A stretch of 64,000 nt of DNA from Pseudomonas sp. DG56-2 (GCF_004803755.1 NZ_CP032311.1:5482001-5546000), one strand, 5' to 3'; shown: positions 1-14,884, counted from the first letter of the stretch. Numbers and translations: made by a program. Notes: generated by a model from the sequence alone, not told the origin.

Positions 1-1
1 C

Positions 2-319
2 AGACCCTTTGAGCTCAAGCAAGGCGACTACGCCAGCCAGATCAAGGGCGATCTGCCGCTGTTGATCGACGTCTGGGCCGATTGGTGTGGGCCGTGCAAG
101 TCCTTCGCGCCGATTTTCGAGCAAGCAGCCAGTCAGCTGAGTGGACGCTGCCGGCTGGCCAAGCTCGACAGCGAGGCCAACCAGCAATTGGCGGGGCAAT
201 TGGCGATTCGCTCGATCCCCAGCCTGATCCTGTTCAAGAATGGCCGGGAAGTGGCGCGTCAGAGCGGTGCGTTCCCACTCCAGCAATTGCTCGAATGGCT
301 GCGTAGCCAGGGTATCTAG
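2..319 (+). CDS. trxC: Thioredoxin (TrxC-like), 5' end outside window
   Basis: Thiol-disulfide oxidoreductase of the cytoplasm. The reading frame is open from base 2, so the true start lies upstream; 105 residues are visible, against about 140 for thioredoxin 2. The WCGPC active site is encoded at 83-97 and is followed by the usual thioredoxin fold features, including the cis-proline segment SIPSL and the FKNG turn. TrxC normally has an N-terminal zinc-binding CxxC pair; that part is off the window, so TrxC versus another thioredoxin cannot be settled here. The sequence just before the fold (RPFEL) fits TrxC. It runs tail to tail into the parA-like gene with a 4-base overlap. Confidence 0.8.
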   Translation, partial: RPFELKQGDYASQIKGDLPLLIDVWADWCGPCKSFAPIFEQAASQLSGRCRLAKLDSEANQQLAGQLAIRSIPSLILFKNGREVARQSGAFPLQQLLEWLRSQGI

Positions 320-1089
320 GCGTTTTCTTCGAGCAGCGAGTGCAGTTCGACAAACTGCTGAGTCAGCTTGTGCCGCGGCTCCAGATGAATCAAAGGCAAG
401 CTGGCTTGATGCGACTCACGCATTTTCACCGAGCTGTTGAGGTACACCGGCAGTACCGGCAAGCCCTCGGCCAGCAGTTCATCTAGCATCTGCTGGGGTA
501 GACTGGCGCGCGCCTGGAACTGATTGACCACGATGCCTTCAACCTGCAGGTCTTCGTTATGGTCTTCCTTGAGTTCCTCGATTTCGGCCAGCAGGCCGTA
601 CAGCGCTTGGCGTGAAAAGCTATCGCAGTCAAAAGGGATCAACACGCGATCAGCAGCGATCAACGCAGAAACTGCGTAAAAGTTCAGCGCTGGCGGGGTA
701 TCCAGATAGATCCGGTCGTAATCCTCGTCCAGCTCGTCGAGCAATTTGCGCAGCTTGTTGATCTTGTGTTTGGCCTCGAGCTTGGGCTGCAGATCAGCCA
801 ACTCGGCAGTGGCGGTCACCACGTGCAGGTTGTCGAAGGGGGTCTCGTAGATATCCACCTTGTTCTTCTTGGCAAACGGCCCGGACGACAGGGTTTGCTT
901 GAAGAAGTCGGCAATGCCCATGGGAATGTCCTCGCCGGTCAAACCGGTGAGGTACTGGGTCGAGTTAGCCTGAGCATCCAGGTCGATCAGCAAGGTTCGA
1001 TAGCCTTCATTGGCACTCACCGCCGCAAGGTTGCAAGCGATGCTCGATTTGCCCACACCACCTTTCTGATTGAACACCACGCGCCGCAT
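316..1089 (-). CDS. Orphan ParA-family (MinD/ParA) ATPase
   Basis: A 257-residue P-loop ATPase of the ParA/Soj type, a family that positions DNA or protein cargo by ATP-dependent binding to the nucleoid or membrane. The deviant Walker A motif KGGVGKS is at about residues 9-15, with LIDLDAQAN (A') at about 35-43 and the Walker B-like IYLDTPP further on. There is no ParB gene or parS site next to it, so it is not the chromosome-partition parAB pair; the cargo is unknown. The ATG at 1089 lies 80 bases downstream of the LysR gene. I recall a comparable orphan in other Pseudomonas (PA5028). Confidence 0.85.
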   Translation of the reverse strand: MRRVVFNQKGGVGKSSIACNLAAVSANEGYRTLLIDLDAQANSTQYLTGLTGEDIPMGIADFFKQTLSSGPFAKKNKVDIYETPFDNLHVVTATAELADLQPKLEAKHKINKLRKLLDELDEDYDRIYLDTPPALNFYAVSALIAADRVLIPFDCDSFSRQALYGLLAEIEELKEDHNEDLQVEGIVVNQFQARASLPQQMLDELLAEGLPVLPVYLNSSVKMRESHQASLPLIHLEPRHKLTQQFVELHSLLEENA

Positions 1090-1169
1090 GGAAAGACCTC
1101 CGTGTATCTGGGAATGACCGAGTATGTCGGCGCAGCGTCGGTTTAGCCAGCACCATCCAGCCCTTCAAA

Positions 1170-2063
1170 TCAATGAAGTTGCTCGTCACACAAAAGGCTC
1201 GCAAAGGCATCGGCCATCGTCGTCGAAGAGGCTCGTCGCTGTACCAGCCAGACCGCCGTGTCCGCGCCTTCATCCAGGAGCTGGCGGTACACCACGCCAT
1301 CGATACGCATACGCTGGAATGAAGCCGGCAACACCGACACACCCAGCCCCGCCGACACCAATCCGATGATCGTCATCACCTCACTCGCCTCTTGGGCAAA
1401 GTGCGGACTGAATCCGGCCTGGCGTGCCAGATTGAGCAACTGTGCGTACAAGCCACTGCCATAGCTGCGCGGGAAGAACACGAACGGCTCATCGGCCAGC
1501 GCGGCCAAATGCACGCCCGCTTCGTTGCCCTGGGCCAGCGGATGAGCGGCGTTGATCACCGCCACCAGTGGCTCGCGAAACAGCTCCTTTGCAACCAGGC
1601 TCTCGGGCAGGGCCAGCGGGCGCATCAACCCGACTTCGATGGACTCGTCGAGCAAGGCGTCGGCGACCGCCTGACTGCTCATTTCGCTGAGATTCAAGTG
1701 CACCGCCGGAAAACGCTGGCGAAAGGCGTAGATGGCCTTGGGGATGCTGGAGTTGAACGGCGCTGACGAGGTAAAGCCGATTTTCATTTCACCCAGTTCG
1801 CCTAACTGCGCGCGACGGGCGACATCCGCCGCTTTGTCGACCTGTGCCAGGACCAAGCGTGCCTCCTCGAGAAACAGCCGCCCCGCCTCGCTGAGCGCGA
1901 CCCGACGATTGGTACGTTCAAACAGGCGCGCTCCCAGCTCTTGCTCCAGCGCTTGAATCTGCTGGCTCAGCGGCGGCTGGGAAATTCCCAGATTCTGCGC
2001 CGCCCGGCCAAAATGCAGCTCTTGGGCAACGGCAATGAAGTAGCGCAGGTGGCGCAATTCCAT
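1170..2063 (-). CDS. LysR-family transcriptional regulator
   Basis: LysR-type regulator of 297 residues with the winged helix-turn-helix at about residues 1-60 (ELRHLRYF start, then the PPLSQQIQALE recognition helix) and a LysR substrate-binding domain behind it. I chose ATG 2063 because GAGGTG stands about five bases before it; a GTG at 2069 would lie inside that ribosome-binding site. It is transcribed away from an MFS exporter gene 120 bases upstream. The pair resembles E. coli ynfL/ynfM, so it probably controls that transporter. The inducer is not predictable from sequence. Confidence 0.9.
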   Translation of the reverse strand: MELRHLRYFIAVAQELHFGRAAQNLGISQPPLSQQIQALEQELGARLFERTNRRVALSEAGRLFLEEARLVLAQVDKAADVARRAQLGELGEMKIGFTSSAPFNSSIPKAIYAFRQRFPAVHLNLSEMSSQAVADALLDESIEVGLMRPLALPESLVAKELFREPLVAVINAAHPLAQGNEAGVHLAALADEPFVFFPRSYGSGLYAQLLNLARQAGFSPHFAQEASEVMTIIGLVSAGLGVSVLPASFQRMRIDGVVYRQLLDEGADTAVWLVQRRASSTTMADAFASLLCDEQLH

Positions 2064-2104
2064 GAACACCTCAATAGGTCGTAAAACCTCTTAAACAGGT
2101 CGAA

Positions 2105-2126
2105 CAATATATTGGAAATGATCATT
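2105..2126. promoter_or_regulatory. Two palindromes in the LysR-MFS divergent promoter
   Basis: Two perfect 10-base palindromes, CAATATATTG (2105-2114) and AATGATCATT (2117-2126), sit side by side in the AT-rich gap between the divergent LysR and MFS genes. LysR regulators typically bind dyads in exactly this position, so these are candidate operators. No binding evidence is available from the sequence. Confidence 0.4.
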
Positions 2127-2183
2127 AGCCAGCTATATGCTTTTTTCACTGCCTGACAGGCCGTGGCGCCCCCGAGGTCACCC

Positions 2184-3446
2184 GTGAAAACTGCTGTTGC
2201 TTCACCTGTCCACAAACTGTCCCCTGCTCCGCTCGACGAAATCGTCGCCAACCTCAACGAGAACTGGATTGAAAAGGGCACACCGGCCTTCCTGCGTACG
2301 GTGCTGGCGCTGTTCTGCGGTGGCTTTGCCACCTTCGCCCTGCTCTATTGCGTACAGCCCATGATGCCGCTGTTGTCCCAGGAGTTTTCCATCAGCGCGG
2401 CCCAAAGCAGCCTGATTCTCTCGGTATCGACGGCTACTCTGGCGATCGGCTTGCTGATCACCGGACCAATCTCCGACCGCTTCGGGCGCAAGCCGGTGAT
2501 GGTCTTTGCATTGTTCTGCGCAGCGTTGTGCACCATCGTCAGCGCCCTGATGCCAAGTTGGCACGGCGTATTGCTGAGCCGCGCCCTGCTTGGGCTGTCG
2601 CTGAGCGGCCTGGCGGCAGTGGCGATGACTTATCTGAGTGAAGAGATTCACCCCCAGCACATCGGTCTGGCCATGGGGTTATACATCGGCGGAAACGCTA
2701 TCGGCGGCATGAGTGGTCGTCTGATCACCGGCGTACTGATCGATTTTGTAAGCTGGCACACAGCGCTGCTGGTAATCGGTAGCCTGGCACTGATTGCAGC
2801 GGCCGTATTCTGGAAGATTCTTCCCGAGTCCCGTAACTTCCGCCCACGCTCGTTGGGCCCGCGCAGCCTACTCGAAGGCTTCACCCTGCAATTTCGCGAT
2901 GCCGGATTGCCTTGGCTGTTCCTCGAGGCATTCCTGCTGATGGGCGCGTTCGTTACGCTGTTCAACTACATTGGCTACCGCCTGCTGGCCGAGCCTTACC
3001 ACATGAGCCAGGCGTTGGTCGGCTTGCTCTCGGTGGTGTACTTGTCTGGTATCTACAGCTCGGCGCAAATTGGCGCCCTGGCGGACAGACTAGGTCGGCG
3101 CAGGGTGTTCTGGGGCACTATCGTGCTGATGCTTGGTGGTCTGCTGCTGACCTTGTTCAGCCCCTTGCTGCTGGTGATCATCGGCATGTTGGCGTTCACC
3201 TTCGGCTTCTTCGGCGCGCACTCGGTGGCCAGCAGCTGGATTGGACGGCGTGCGACCAAAGCCAAGGGCCAGGCGTCGTCGCTATACCTGTTCAGTTACT
3301 ACGCGGGGTCGAGTGTGGCCGGTACAGCCGGTGGCGTGTTCTGGCATGAAGCAGGATGGAACGGGATCGGCCTGTTCATTGGCAGTTTGCTGGTGGTGGC
3401 ACTGTTGGTGGCGTTGCATCTGAGCAAGTTGCCAGCCAAGGCCTGA
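2184..3446 (+). CDS. MFS transporter, YnfM-like
   Basis: A 420-residue inner-membrane transporter of the major facilitator superfamily with about 12 hydrophobic segments. The MFS signature loop between helices 2 and 3 (GPISDRFGRKPVM) and its second-half counterpart (GALADRLGRRR) are both present. The family exports small molecules by proton antiport; YnfM-type members are annotated as sugar or drug efflux, but the substrate here is unknown. GTG 2184 is preferred over GTG 2163 because GAGG lies six bases before it. Control by the divergent LysR gene is inferred from the arrangement. Confidence 0.88.
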   Translation: MKTAVASPVHKLSPAPLDEIVANLNENWIEKGTPAFLRTVLALFCGGFATFALLYCVQPMMPLLSQEFSISAAQSSLILSVSTATLAIGLLITGPISDRFGRKPVMVFALFCAALCTIVSALMPSWHGVLLSRALLGLSLSGLAAVAMTYLSEEIHPQHIGLAMGLYIGGNAIGGMSGRLITGVLIDFVSWHTALLVIGSLALIAAAVFWKILPESRNFRPRSLGPRSLLEGFTLQFRDAGLPWLFLEAFLLMGAFVTLFNYIGYRLLAEPYHMSQALVGLLSVVYLSGIYSSAQIGALADRLGRRRVFWGTIVLMLGGLLLTLFSPLLLVIIGMLAFTFGFFGAHSVASSWIGRRATKAKGQASSLYLFSYYAGSSVAGTAGGVFWHEAGWNGIGLFIGSLLVVALLVALHLSKLPAKA

Positions 3447-3454
3447 ATGCAACC

Positions 3455-3489
3455 AAGGCCGCCCCCACATTGCAGTGGACGGCGGCCTT
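3455..3489. terminator. Hairpin between convergent MFS and OB-fold genes
   Basis: A nine-base perfect stem (AAGGCCGCC at 3455-3463, GGCGGCCTT at 3481-3489) has a secondary CCAC/GTGG stem inside its loop. It lies between two convergent genes. The U-tract is poor, so termination efficiency is uncertain. Confidence 0.55.
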
Positions 3490-3522
3490 GTCGGCAATCG
3501 GCTAAGGAACAGCCCCTAGCAG

Positions 3523-3870
3523 TCAGTTGATCACTTCAACCAGATCGACATCAATTTCACGGCTCATCAGTTTCTTCTCGACTTCACCGGTCAGCTTGAC
3601 CTTGGTCTTGTCGTTGAAAGGCACTGCCGGCATGTCTTCATTGTCGATTTCGACAGTGATGGTGCCCGTATTGTCCTTGAACTCGAACTTGTCGTCGTTG
3701 TTCAGCTTCTTGATCACAAAGCCCTGCAGGACCACTGGGGTGTCGTCAGCAGCATCGTTGGCTGCGGCAACCGTGGTCACCGGCTGAGCGCCTGGACCGG
3801 TATAGCCGGCGGCCAGGGCGGCGGTGCTGAACAGAGGGGCAAGCAGCAGAGCGAGATAACGAGTTTTCAT
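3523..3870 (-). CDS. Periplasmic OB-fold stress protein (YgiW/YdeI, BOF family)
   Basis: A 115-residue secreted protein. The N-terminal signal peptide (MKTRYLALLLAPLFSTAALA) predicts export to the periplasm. The rest matches the bacterial OB-fold (BOF, PF04076) family of YgiW/YdeI: a GFVIKKL strand, DKFEFKDNTG, ITVEIDNE and the ending EIDVDLVEVI. Members are linked in enterobacteria to tolerance of peroxide, cationic peptides and other stresses, probably by binding a small cationic ligand; the role here is by family only. Its ribosome-binding site abuts a 10-base inverted repeat that could regulate expression. Confidence 0.85.
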   Translation of the reverse strand: MKTRYLALLLAPLFSTAALAAGYTGPGAQPVTTVAAANDAADDTPVVLQGFVIKKLNNDDKFEFKDNTGTITVEIDNEDMPAVPFNDKTKVKLTGEVEKKLMSREIDVDLVEVIN

Positions 3871-3880
3871 GGTTCAGATC

Positions 3881-3917
3881 CTGTCTGGGTTTCGATGGAG
3901 CCAGATTACCCAGACAG
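3881..3917. promoter_or_regulatory. Inverted repeat upstream of the OB-fold gene
   Basis: Perfect 10-base arms CTGTCTGGGT (3881-3890) and ACCCAGACAG (3908-3917) are separated by 17 bases, lying just upstream of the OB-fold start and downstream of hemE on the same strand. It may be the hemE terminator, an operator, or an mRNA hairpin: the stem ends directly at the AGGA ribosome-binding site of the downstream gene. Confidence 0.5.
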
Positions 3918-3956
3918 GCTGAATTCAAGCTTAAAACTCGGTGGCAGCGGCCAGAC

Positions 3957-5021
3957 TTACTGGTGGTACTGCGCCGACAGTTCGTGCACGGCGTTGATGA
4001 ACGCACCTGCATGCTCCGGATCAACTTCCGGGGTGATCCCGTGGCCAAGGTTGAAGACATGCCCGGTGCCATGACCATAGCTGGCCAGGATACGACCGAC
4101 TTCGGCGCGGATGGCCTCAGGCTTGGCGTACAACACTGTCGGATCCATGTTGCCTTGCAGGGCAACCTTGTTGCCCACGCGCTGGCGGGCTTCTCCGATA
4201 TCGCACGTCCAGTCCAGACCCAGCGCATCGGCGCCGGCGTCGGCGATGCTTTCCAGCCACAGGCCACCGTTCTTGGTGAAGAGGATCACCGGCACCTTGC
4301 GACCTTCGTGTTCGCGGATCAGGCCGCTGACGATTTTGCGCATGTAGGCCAGCGAGAACTCCTGATAGGCCGCCGCCGACAGGTTGCCGCCCCAGGTGTC
4401 GAAGATCTGCACCGCTTGCGCACCGGCCATGATCTGACCATTGAGGTAGCTGATAACCGACTGGGCCAGTTTATCGAGCAGCAGGTGCATGGCCTGCGGA
4501 TTGTCGTAAAGCATGGCTTTGGTCTTGCGGAAGTCTTTCGACGAGCCGCCTTCGACCATGTAGGTCGCCAGGGTCCACGGGCTGCCGGAAAAACCAATCA
4601 GCGGTACGCGGCCATTGAGCTCGCGGCGAATGGTGCTGACAGCGTCCATCACATAGCCGAGGTCTTTCTGTGGATCAGGGATCGGCAGGGCTTCGATATC
4701 GGCCAGGGTGCTGACGACCTTCTTGAAACGCGGGCCTTCGCCGGTCTCGAAATACAGGCCCTGGCCCATGGCATCGGGAATGGTGAGGATGTCCGAGAAC
4801 AGAATCGCCGCGTCCAGCGGATAGCGGTCCAGCGGCTGCATGGTGACCTCGCAGGCAAACTGCGGGTTCATGCACAGGCTCATGAAGTCACCAGCCTTGG
4901 CGCGGCTGGCGCGGTACTCCGGCAGGTAGCGGCCGGCCTGGCGCATCATCCACACAGGGGTGACGTCTACAGGTTGCTTGAGCAGGGCGCGCAGAAAACG
5001 ATCGTTCTTCAAGGCAGTCAT
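3957..5021 (-). CDS. hemE: Uroporphyrinogen decarboxylase
   Basis: Converts uroporphyrinogen III to coproporphyrinogen III by four decarboxylations in cytoplasmic heme biosynthesis. The 354-residue protein has the family's usual length. The N-terminal signature [16 protein letters not shown] binds the substrate carboxylates, and [18 protein letters not shown] and the C-terminal NLGHGI...PEH are all present. No cofactor site is expected. It starts at ATG 5021. Upstream it shares a gap with the gltD 3' end, where the gltBD terminator lies, so hemE probably has its own promoter. Confidence 0.97.
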   Translation of the reverse strand: MTALKNDRFLRALLKQPVDVTPVWMMRQAGRYLPEYRASRAKAGDFMSLCMNPQFACEVTMQPLDRYPLDAAILFSDILTIPDAMGQGLYFETGEGPRFKKVVSTLADIEALPIPDPQKDLGYVMDAVSTIRRELNGRVPLIGFSGSPWTLATYMVEGGSSKDFRKTKAMLYDNPQAMHLLLDKLAQSVISYLNGQIMAGAQAVQIFDTWGGNLSAAAYQEFSLAYMRKIVSGLIREHEGRKVPVILFTKNGGLWLESIADAGADALGLDWTCDIGEARQRVGNKVALQGNMDPTVLYAKPEAIRAEVGRILASYGHGTGHVFNLGHGITPEVDPEHAGAFINAVHELSAQYHQ

Positions 5022-5068
5022 GTCGGCATCCGGAAAAAAAGTGCGGGCATTTTCTCAGACACCAACGG

Positions 5069-5096
5069 AAAAGGCACGGTAAGTACCGTGCCTTTT
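5069..5096. terminator. Terminator downstream of gltD
   Basis: Near-perfect hairpin with 13-base arms from AAAAGGCACGGTA (5069-5081) to TACCGTGCCTTTT (5084-5096). Read on the minus strand it ends the gltBD transcript with a short U-run; it is symmetric enough to work both ways. Confidence 0.8.
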
Positions 5097-5195
5097 GTCT
5101 ATCGACTTGTGACAGATCAATAGATTTGCTGCATTTGTCGCGAGTTAAGCCTGCTCCCCCTGGATGGGAGCGCAATTACCCCGCGACCGGACACG

Positions 5196-6733
<1,538 letters not shown>

Positions 6734-6737
6734 TTGT

Positions 6738-11183
<4,446 letters not shown>

Positions 11184-11323
11184 AGACACTTTCTCACCAG
11201 GTTCGCCTCTCACCAAGGCAAATCTTTTTTTAGTACAACCACTTACCATCCACGCCGAACGAATGCCAGCTTTGCGGGGGCAATAGAGGAGCCATTGTTG
11301 CACAGCGACAGGGAAGCCCACAA

Positions 11324-11346
11324 ATTTACGACGAATATTCGTAAAT
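11324..11346. promoter_or_regulatory. Inverted repeat in the gltB upstream region
   Basis: Arms ATTTACGA (11324-11331) and TCGTAAAT (11339-11346) flank a 7-base spacer, with a nested CGAATATTCG palindrome. The position, about 140 bases before gltB, suits an operator for a nitrogen or arginine regulator. The regulator is not identified. Confidence 0.5.
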
Positions 11347-11462
11347 CCATGTCGCGTTTTTGAATGTTTTTAAGCGCGCACCGTGGTAACGGAATGGCTT
11401 GAGTCTGAAGCGTTTCAGCCTGGACTGCAAGATGGGCTTGTGGCCGGCAGTCTGGGACAGAA

Positions 11463-11491
11463 AAGCCTGCCGCGTATCACGCAGCAGGCTT
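11463..11491 (-). terminator. Terminator of the pil-aro-damX operon
   Basis: Hairpin with AAGCCTGC (11463-11470) pairing to GCAGGCTT (11484-11491), one mismatch, then four more pairs. On the minus strand it is followed by TTTT. It lies about 55 bases after the damX stop. Confidence 0.75.
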
Positions 11492-11545
11492 GACCGTAAA
11501 TCAGGAGTCGCTCAGCAGGTGGCGGGGGTAGTGCCACCAGCTAGA

Positions 11546-13147
11546 TCAGCGGGTCGCAGCGAGTTCTTGTTGAACGCTGGCGACGGTACGAGGCCAAGGT
11601 TTACCAGCCTGGACCTTGGCTGGCAAGGATTTGATTGCTGCCAGGGCTGCATCACGGCTGGAGAAGCTACCGTAAGTGATGACGTACAGCGGCTTGCCCT
11701 GCAAGGTTTTCTTGAAGTAGCGATAGTCGCCACCCTGAGCTTTCACGTATGCCTGGGCAGACGCCTCGGAGCTGGTACCGAGGATTTGCACAACGTAATT
11801 GCCTGGCTTCTGCCCAGCATACCAGCTACCGCCTGCAGCAGGCTTGGCGGCCGGCTTCTCTGCTGGCTTCGGCGCGGGCTTGGCGGTTGCAACCTGAGTC
11901 GGCGCAGGCTTGGCCACAGGCGCTACCGGCTTACTGGCAACAGGTGCAACCGGCTGCGGTACAGCTGCTGGCTGAGCCTGACTTACCGGCTGTGCGGGCG
12001 CGGGTGCAGGACCTGCGCTAACTCCGGCAGGCGGGGCAATGGTGGTGACCGTCGGTGGCTGCAGGGCGGTATCGGCGGCCGGGCCACCATCTTCGCCATC
12101 ACCCATGCCAGTGGATTCAGCCAGCGGGCCACGCATGACCGGCTGTGACTGGCCGACCAGCGGCAATGGCATTGGCTGTGAGTTACCAGCAAATTCGATC
12201 GCCGGGCTGCCGTTGTTCGATTGCGCATTCCCCGGCTGACCTTGGCCCAGCGGCAATTGAGCCTGCTCTGCGGGGGCGCTGGGCGCTTGATCGCCTTTCT
12301 TTGGCATCAGCACGGCCGCAGCAACAGCGACCACTACGACAGCAGACAGCGCCAGCACGTGTTTTTTAGGCATATTGAACCCCATTGATGGTCGCTTCGC
12401 CGTGGTTCGGCTAGCGATCATGGCTTCGATCAAGGTATCGCGGGCAACCTGGTTGATGTTTCCAGGCCAGCCGTCCGAGTTTTGGTGAATATCGGCGATC
12501 TGATCATTGGTGAAAACCTCGATCCCTCGTCCGGCACCTTCCAGGCGCTGTTCGAGGTATTCCCGGGTTTCTTCTTCGCTATAGGGTGCAAGCTCGATGA
12601 CATGGAAGCGCTCCAGGTCAGCATTGAGTTCTTCCAGCCCAGCGATCAACGACGGTTCGCCGAAAAGGAACACGTGCGGGCGTCCCTCCGGTGTGCCCGC
12701 AGCCAATTCCAGCAAGGCTTGGAGTGCCGACTCGTCAAGTTGTTCCGCATCGTCCACCAATAGGTAGACCTCTTGCCCGGTCAGTGCCAGTTGCACGACC
12801 TGAGCCAGCAATTCGGGAACTTCAGGCTGGGCGACACCCAAGGCCTGAGCGACCTGGCCGAGCACACTGGCAGCGTCAGTGGCGCCACGGGCGGAAACCA
12901 CCACGCTTTGCACTGACTGCTTGTTGGTACTGGCAACCAGGGCTTGGCGCAGCAGCGTCTTGCCGCTGCCCTGCGGGCCGGTTACAACCAGCAGCAACTG
13001 ACTGTAACGTGCCAGGTGATGCAACTGGCCAAGCACTGGCTTGCGCTGGGCCGGGAAGAATTTGAAACCAGGCACCCTTGCTGCGAAGGGATCGTGGTTC
13101 AACTGATAATGGCCGAGAAAGGCCTCGTCGGCATGCAAACTAGTCAT
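11546..13147 (-). CDS. damX: DamX-like division protein, ATPase plus SPOR domain
   Basis: A 533-residue inner-membrane protein. The cytoplasmic N-terminal part is an AAA/ExeA-like ATPase with Walker A GPQGSGKT at residues 57-64 and Walker B LLVDDAEQL further on. One transmembrane segment follows at about 270-290, then a long Pro/Ala/Gln-rich periplasmic linker, and a C-terminal SPOR domain (about 455-525: YVVQILGTSS, YVITYGSF) that binds denuded glycan strands at the septum. E. coli DamX lacks the full ATPase domain, so the Pseudomonas form is the longer architecture. It is the last gene of the pil-aro operon, 16 bases after aroB. Confidence 0.88.
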   Translation of the reverse strand: MTSLHADEAFLGHYQLNHDPFAARVPGFKFFPAQRKPVLGQLHHLARYSQLLLVVTGPQGSGKTLLRQALVASTNKQSVQSVVVSARGATDAASVLGQVAQALGVAQPEVPELLAQVVQLALTGQEVYLLVDDAEQLDESALQALLELAAGTPEGRPHVFLFGEPSLIAGLEELNADLERFHVIELAPYSEEETREYLEQRLEGAGRGIEVFTNDQIADIHQNSDGWPGNINQVARDTLIEAMIASRTTAKRPSMGFNMPKKHVLALSAVVVVAVAAAVLMPKKGDQAPSAPAEQAQLPLGQGQPGNAQSNNGSPAIEFAGNSQPMPLPLVGQSQPVMRGPLAESTGMGDGEDGGPAADTALQPPTVTTIAPPAGVSAGPAPAPAQPVSQAQPAAVPQPVAPVASKPVAPVAKPAPTQVATAKPAPKPAEKPAAKPAAGGSWYAGQKPGNYVVQILGTSSEASAQAYVKAQGGDYRYFKKTLQGKPLYVITYGSFSSRDAALAAIKSLPAKVQAGKPWPRTVASVQQELAATR

Positions 13148-13163
13148 CGGACGCTCATCAACC

Positions 13164-14261
13164 TCAAAGCTGGGCCACTATCGCGCGGTAATCCGCGGCG
13201 AGGGTGGCCTGAAGAATCTCTTTCGGATAGTCGTCGGTGACCACTGCCTCGCCCATGCGGCTGAGCAGGACCAGACGCAAACGACCGTCGAGTACCTTTT
13301 TATCTACTGCCATGTGTTCCATGAACTGGGCTGGCGTCATGTCCTGCGGCGGCACTACCGGCAAACCGGCGCTTTGCAACAAGCGAATACCACGATCGCG
13401 ATCCTGCTGGCTGATCCAGCCCAGGCGCATGGACATCTCCAAGGCCATCACCGTACCCGCAGCCACCGCCTCACCGTGCAGCCAGACACCGTAACCCATT
13501 TGGGTTTCGATAGCGTGGCCGAAGGTATGGCCGAGATTGAGGGTGGCACGCACACCGGACTCGCGCTCATCGGCGCCGACAACTGCAGCCTTGGCCGCAC
13601 AGGAGCGACGAATCGCCTCCGTCAGGGCAGCCTGATCCAGTTTGCGCATCGCCGCCACATTCGCTTCGAGCCATCCCAGGAACGGTTCGTCACAAATCAG
13701 ACCGTACTTGATCACTTCGGCAAGGCCCGCCGACAGCTCACGCGGTGGCAGGGAGTTGAGACTGGCAGTATCAATGAGCACGGCATTGGGCTGATAGAAG
13801 GCGCCGACCATGTTCTTGCCCAGCGGATGATTGATGCCGGTCTTGCCGCCCACCGACGAATCGACCTGGGACAGCAAGGTGGTAGGCACCTGGATAAAAT
13901 CCACGCCGCGCTGATAACAGGCAGCTGCAAAGCCTGCCATGTCACCGATGACACCGCCACCCAAGGCAACCACGGTGGTCCGCCGGTCGTGACGGGCAGT
14001 CAGCAAGGCATCGAAAATCAGTTGCAGGGTTTCCCAGTTCTTGTAGGACTCACCATCAGGCAGGACCACCGGAAGTACCGAATAGGCACCCAGGGTCTTG
14101 CTCAGTCGTTCGAGATACAGGGGCGCGACAGTCTCATTGGATACGATAGCGACTTGTCTGCCAGCGATATGCGGCGCCAGCAGCTCGGCCTGATCCAGCA
14201 GGCCCTCGCCAATGTAGATCGGGTAACTACGCTCGCCCAATTCGACCTTAAGTGTCTGCAT
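13164..14261 (-). CDS. aroB: 3-dehydroquinate synthase
   Basis: Second step of the shikimate pathway: converts DAHP to 3-dehydroquinate using NAD and a divalent metal. It has 365 residues from ATG 14261 (MQTLKVELG), matching the family. The nucleotide-binding [11 protein letters not shown] and the SVGGKTGIN segment are present, as is the metal-binding HGEAVAAG with [10 protein letters not shown]. It follows aroK by 100 bases in the same operon and precedes damX. Confidence 0.97.
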   Translation of the reverse strand: MQTLKVELGERSYPIYIGEGLLDQAELLAPHIAGRQVAIVSNETVAPLYLERLSKTLGAYSVLPVVLPDGESYKNWETLQLIFDALLTARHDRRTTVVALGGGVIGDMAGFAAACYQRGVDFIQVPTTLLSQVDSSVGGKTGINHPLGKNMVGAFYQPNAVLIDTASLNSLPPRELSAGLAEVIKYGLICDEPFLGWLEANVAAMRKLDQAALTEAIRRSCAAKAAVVGADERESGVRATLNLGHTFGHAIETQMGYGVWLHGEAVAAGTVMALEMSMRLGWISQQDRDRGIRLLQSAGLPVVPPQDMTPAQFMEHMAVDKKVLDGRLRLVLLSRMGEAVVTDDYPKEILQATLAADYRAIVAQL

Positions 14262-14361
14262 GTGTCCCCACAATGAACAAGGCGCGACCTCGATAACTCG
14301 ATCCGCGCAATAAACGGTGTGCCCTGTCACGGCATGACTGGTCGCCGAGGATAAGCCTGGC

Positions 14362-14880
14362 TTAACGGGGCGGCAACTTCTGCAAGCGTTCGAGAATATC
14401 CTGCACGACCATTCGTGGTGGCCGTTCGTCGGTTTCCACTATAAGGTCGGCAATCTCGCGATAGAGCGGATCACGGACCTCCAGCAGGGCACGCAACGTC
14501 GCCTCCGGATTGGCCGTGCGCAACAGCGGTCGGTTGCGATCACGCGAAGTGCGCCCAACCTGCTGCTCTACCGAAGCATGCAAGTACACCACACGCCCTC
14601 CGGCGTGCAGAGCCTGACGATTGGCATCGCGCATCACCGCACCTCCGCCGGTAGCCAGAACCACGCCATCGAACGCGCATAGCTCGGCGATCATCGCCTG
14701 CTCACGGTCTCGAAAGCCCGGTTCGCCTTCCTTATCGAAGATCCACGGGATATTGGCGCCGGTGCGCAGTTCAATTTCCTTGTCGGAATCCTTGAACGGC
14801 AGGCGCAGCTCTTTGGCTAACAGGCGACCGATGGTGCTTTTACCAGCACCCATGGGCCCCACAAGTATCAAATTTCGCAC
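14362..14880 (-). CDS. aroK: Shikimate kinase
   Basis: Phosphorylates shikimate with ATP in the aromatic amino-acid pathway. The 172-residue protein is of normal size. The P-loop GPMGAGKS is at residues 8-15, the shikimate-binding DSD at 31-33 and GGG around 78-80; the lid arginines lie in [11 protein letters not shown]. The start is GTG at 14880, four bases after the pilQ stop, which suggests translational coupling. The pilQ-aroK-aroB linkage is typical of gamma-proteobacteria. Confidence 0.95.
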   Translation of the reverse strand: MRNLILVGPMGAGKSTIGRLLAKELRLPFKDSDKEIELRTGANIPWIFDKEGEPGFRDREQAMIAELCAFDGVVLATGGGAVMRDANRQALHAGGRVVYLHASVEQQVGRTSRDRNRPLLRTANPEATLRALLEVRDPLYREIADLIVETDERPPRMVVQDILERLQKLPPR

Positions 14881-14884
14881 AGAA

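Larger units (their letters stand above)
11184..11545. other. Intergenic region: gltB promoter side and damX 3' side
   Basis: A 362-base stretch without a convincing gene. It holds the gltB leader, a 23-base dyad at 11324-11346 and the damX terminator at 11463-11491. I see no small open reading frame with a ribosome-binding site and no structured RNA family I can name. Confidence 0.6.

Noticed and set aside
5107..5120. TTGTG-N4-ATCAA resembling an Anr/FNR box upstream of hemE
   Set aside because: Only one half-site matches TTGAT-N4-ATCAA well, so it is too weak to call despite the tempting heme context.
5166..5185. Possible REP fragment (TGGGAGCG and CCCCGCGA) after gltD
   Set aside because: Too short and divergent to separate from chance in GC-rich DNA.
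11399..12148. A 249-codon frame on the plus strand over the damX 3' end
   Set aside because: Overlaps the SPOR domain coding region antisense and the damX terminator; the product is Arg/Gly/Leu low-complexity.
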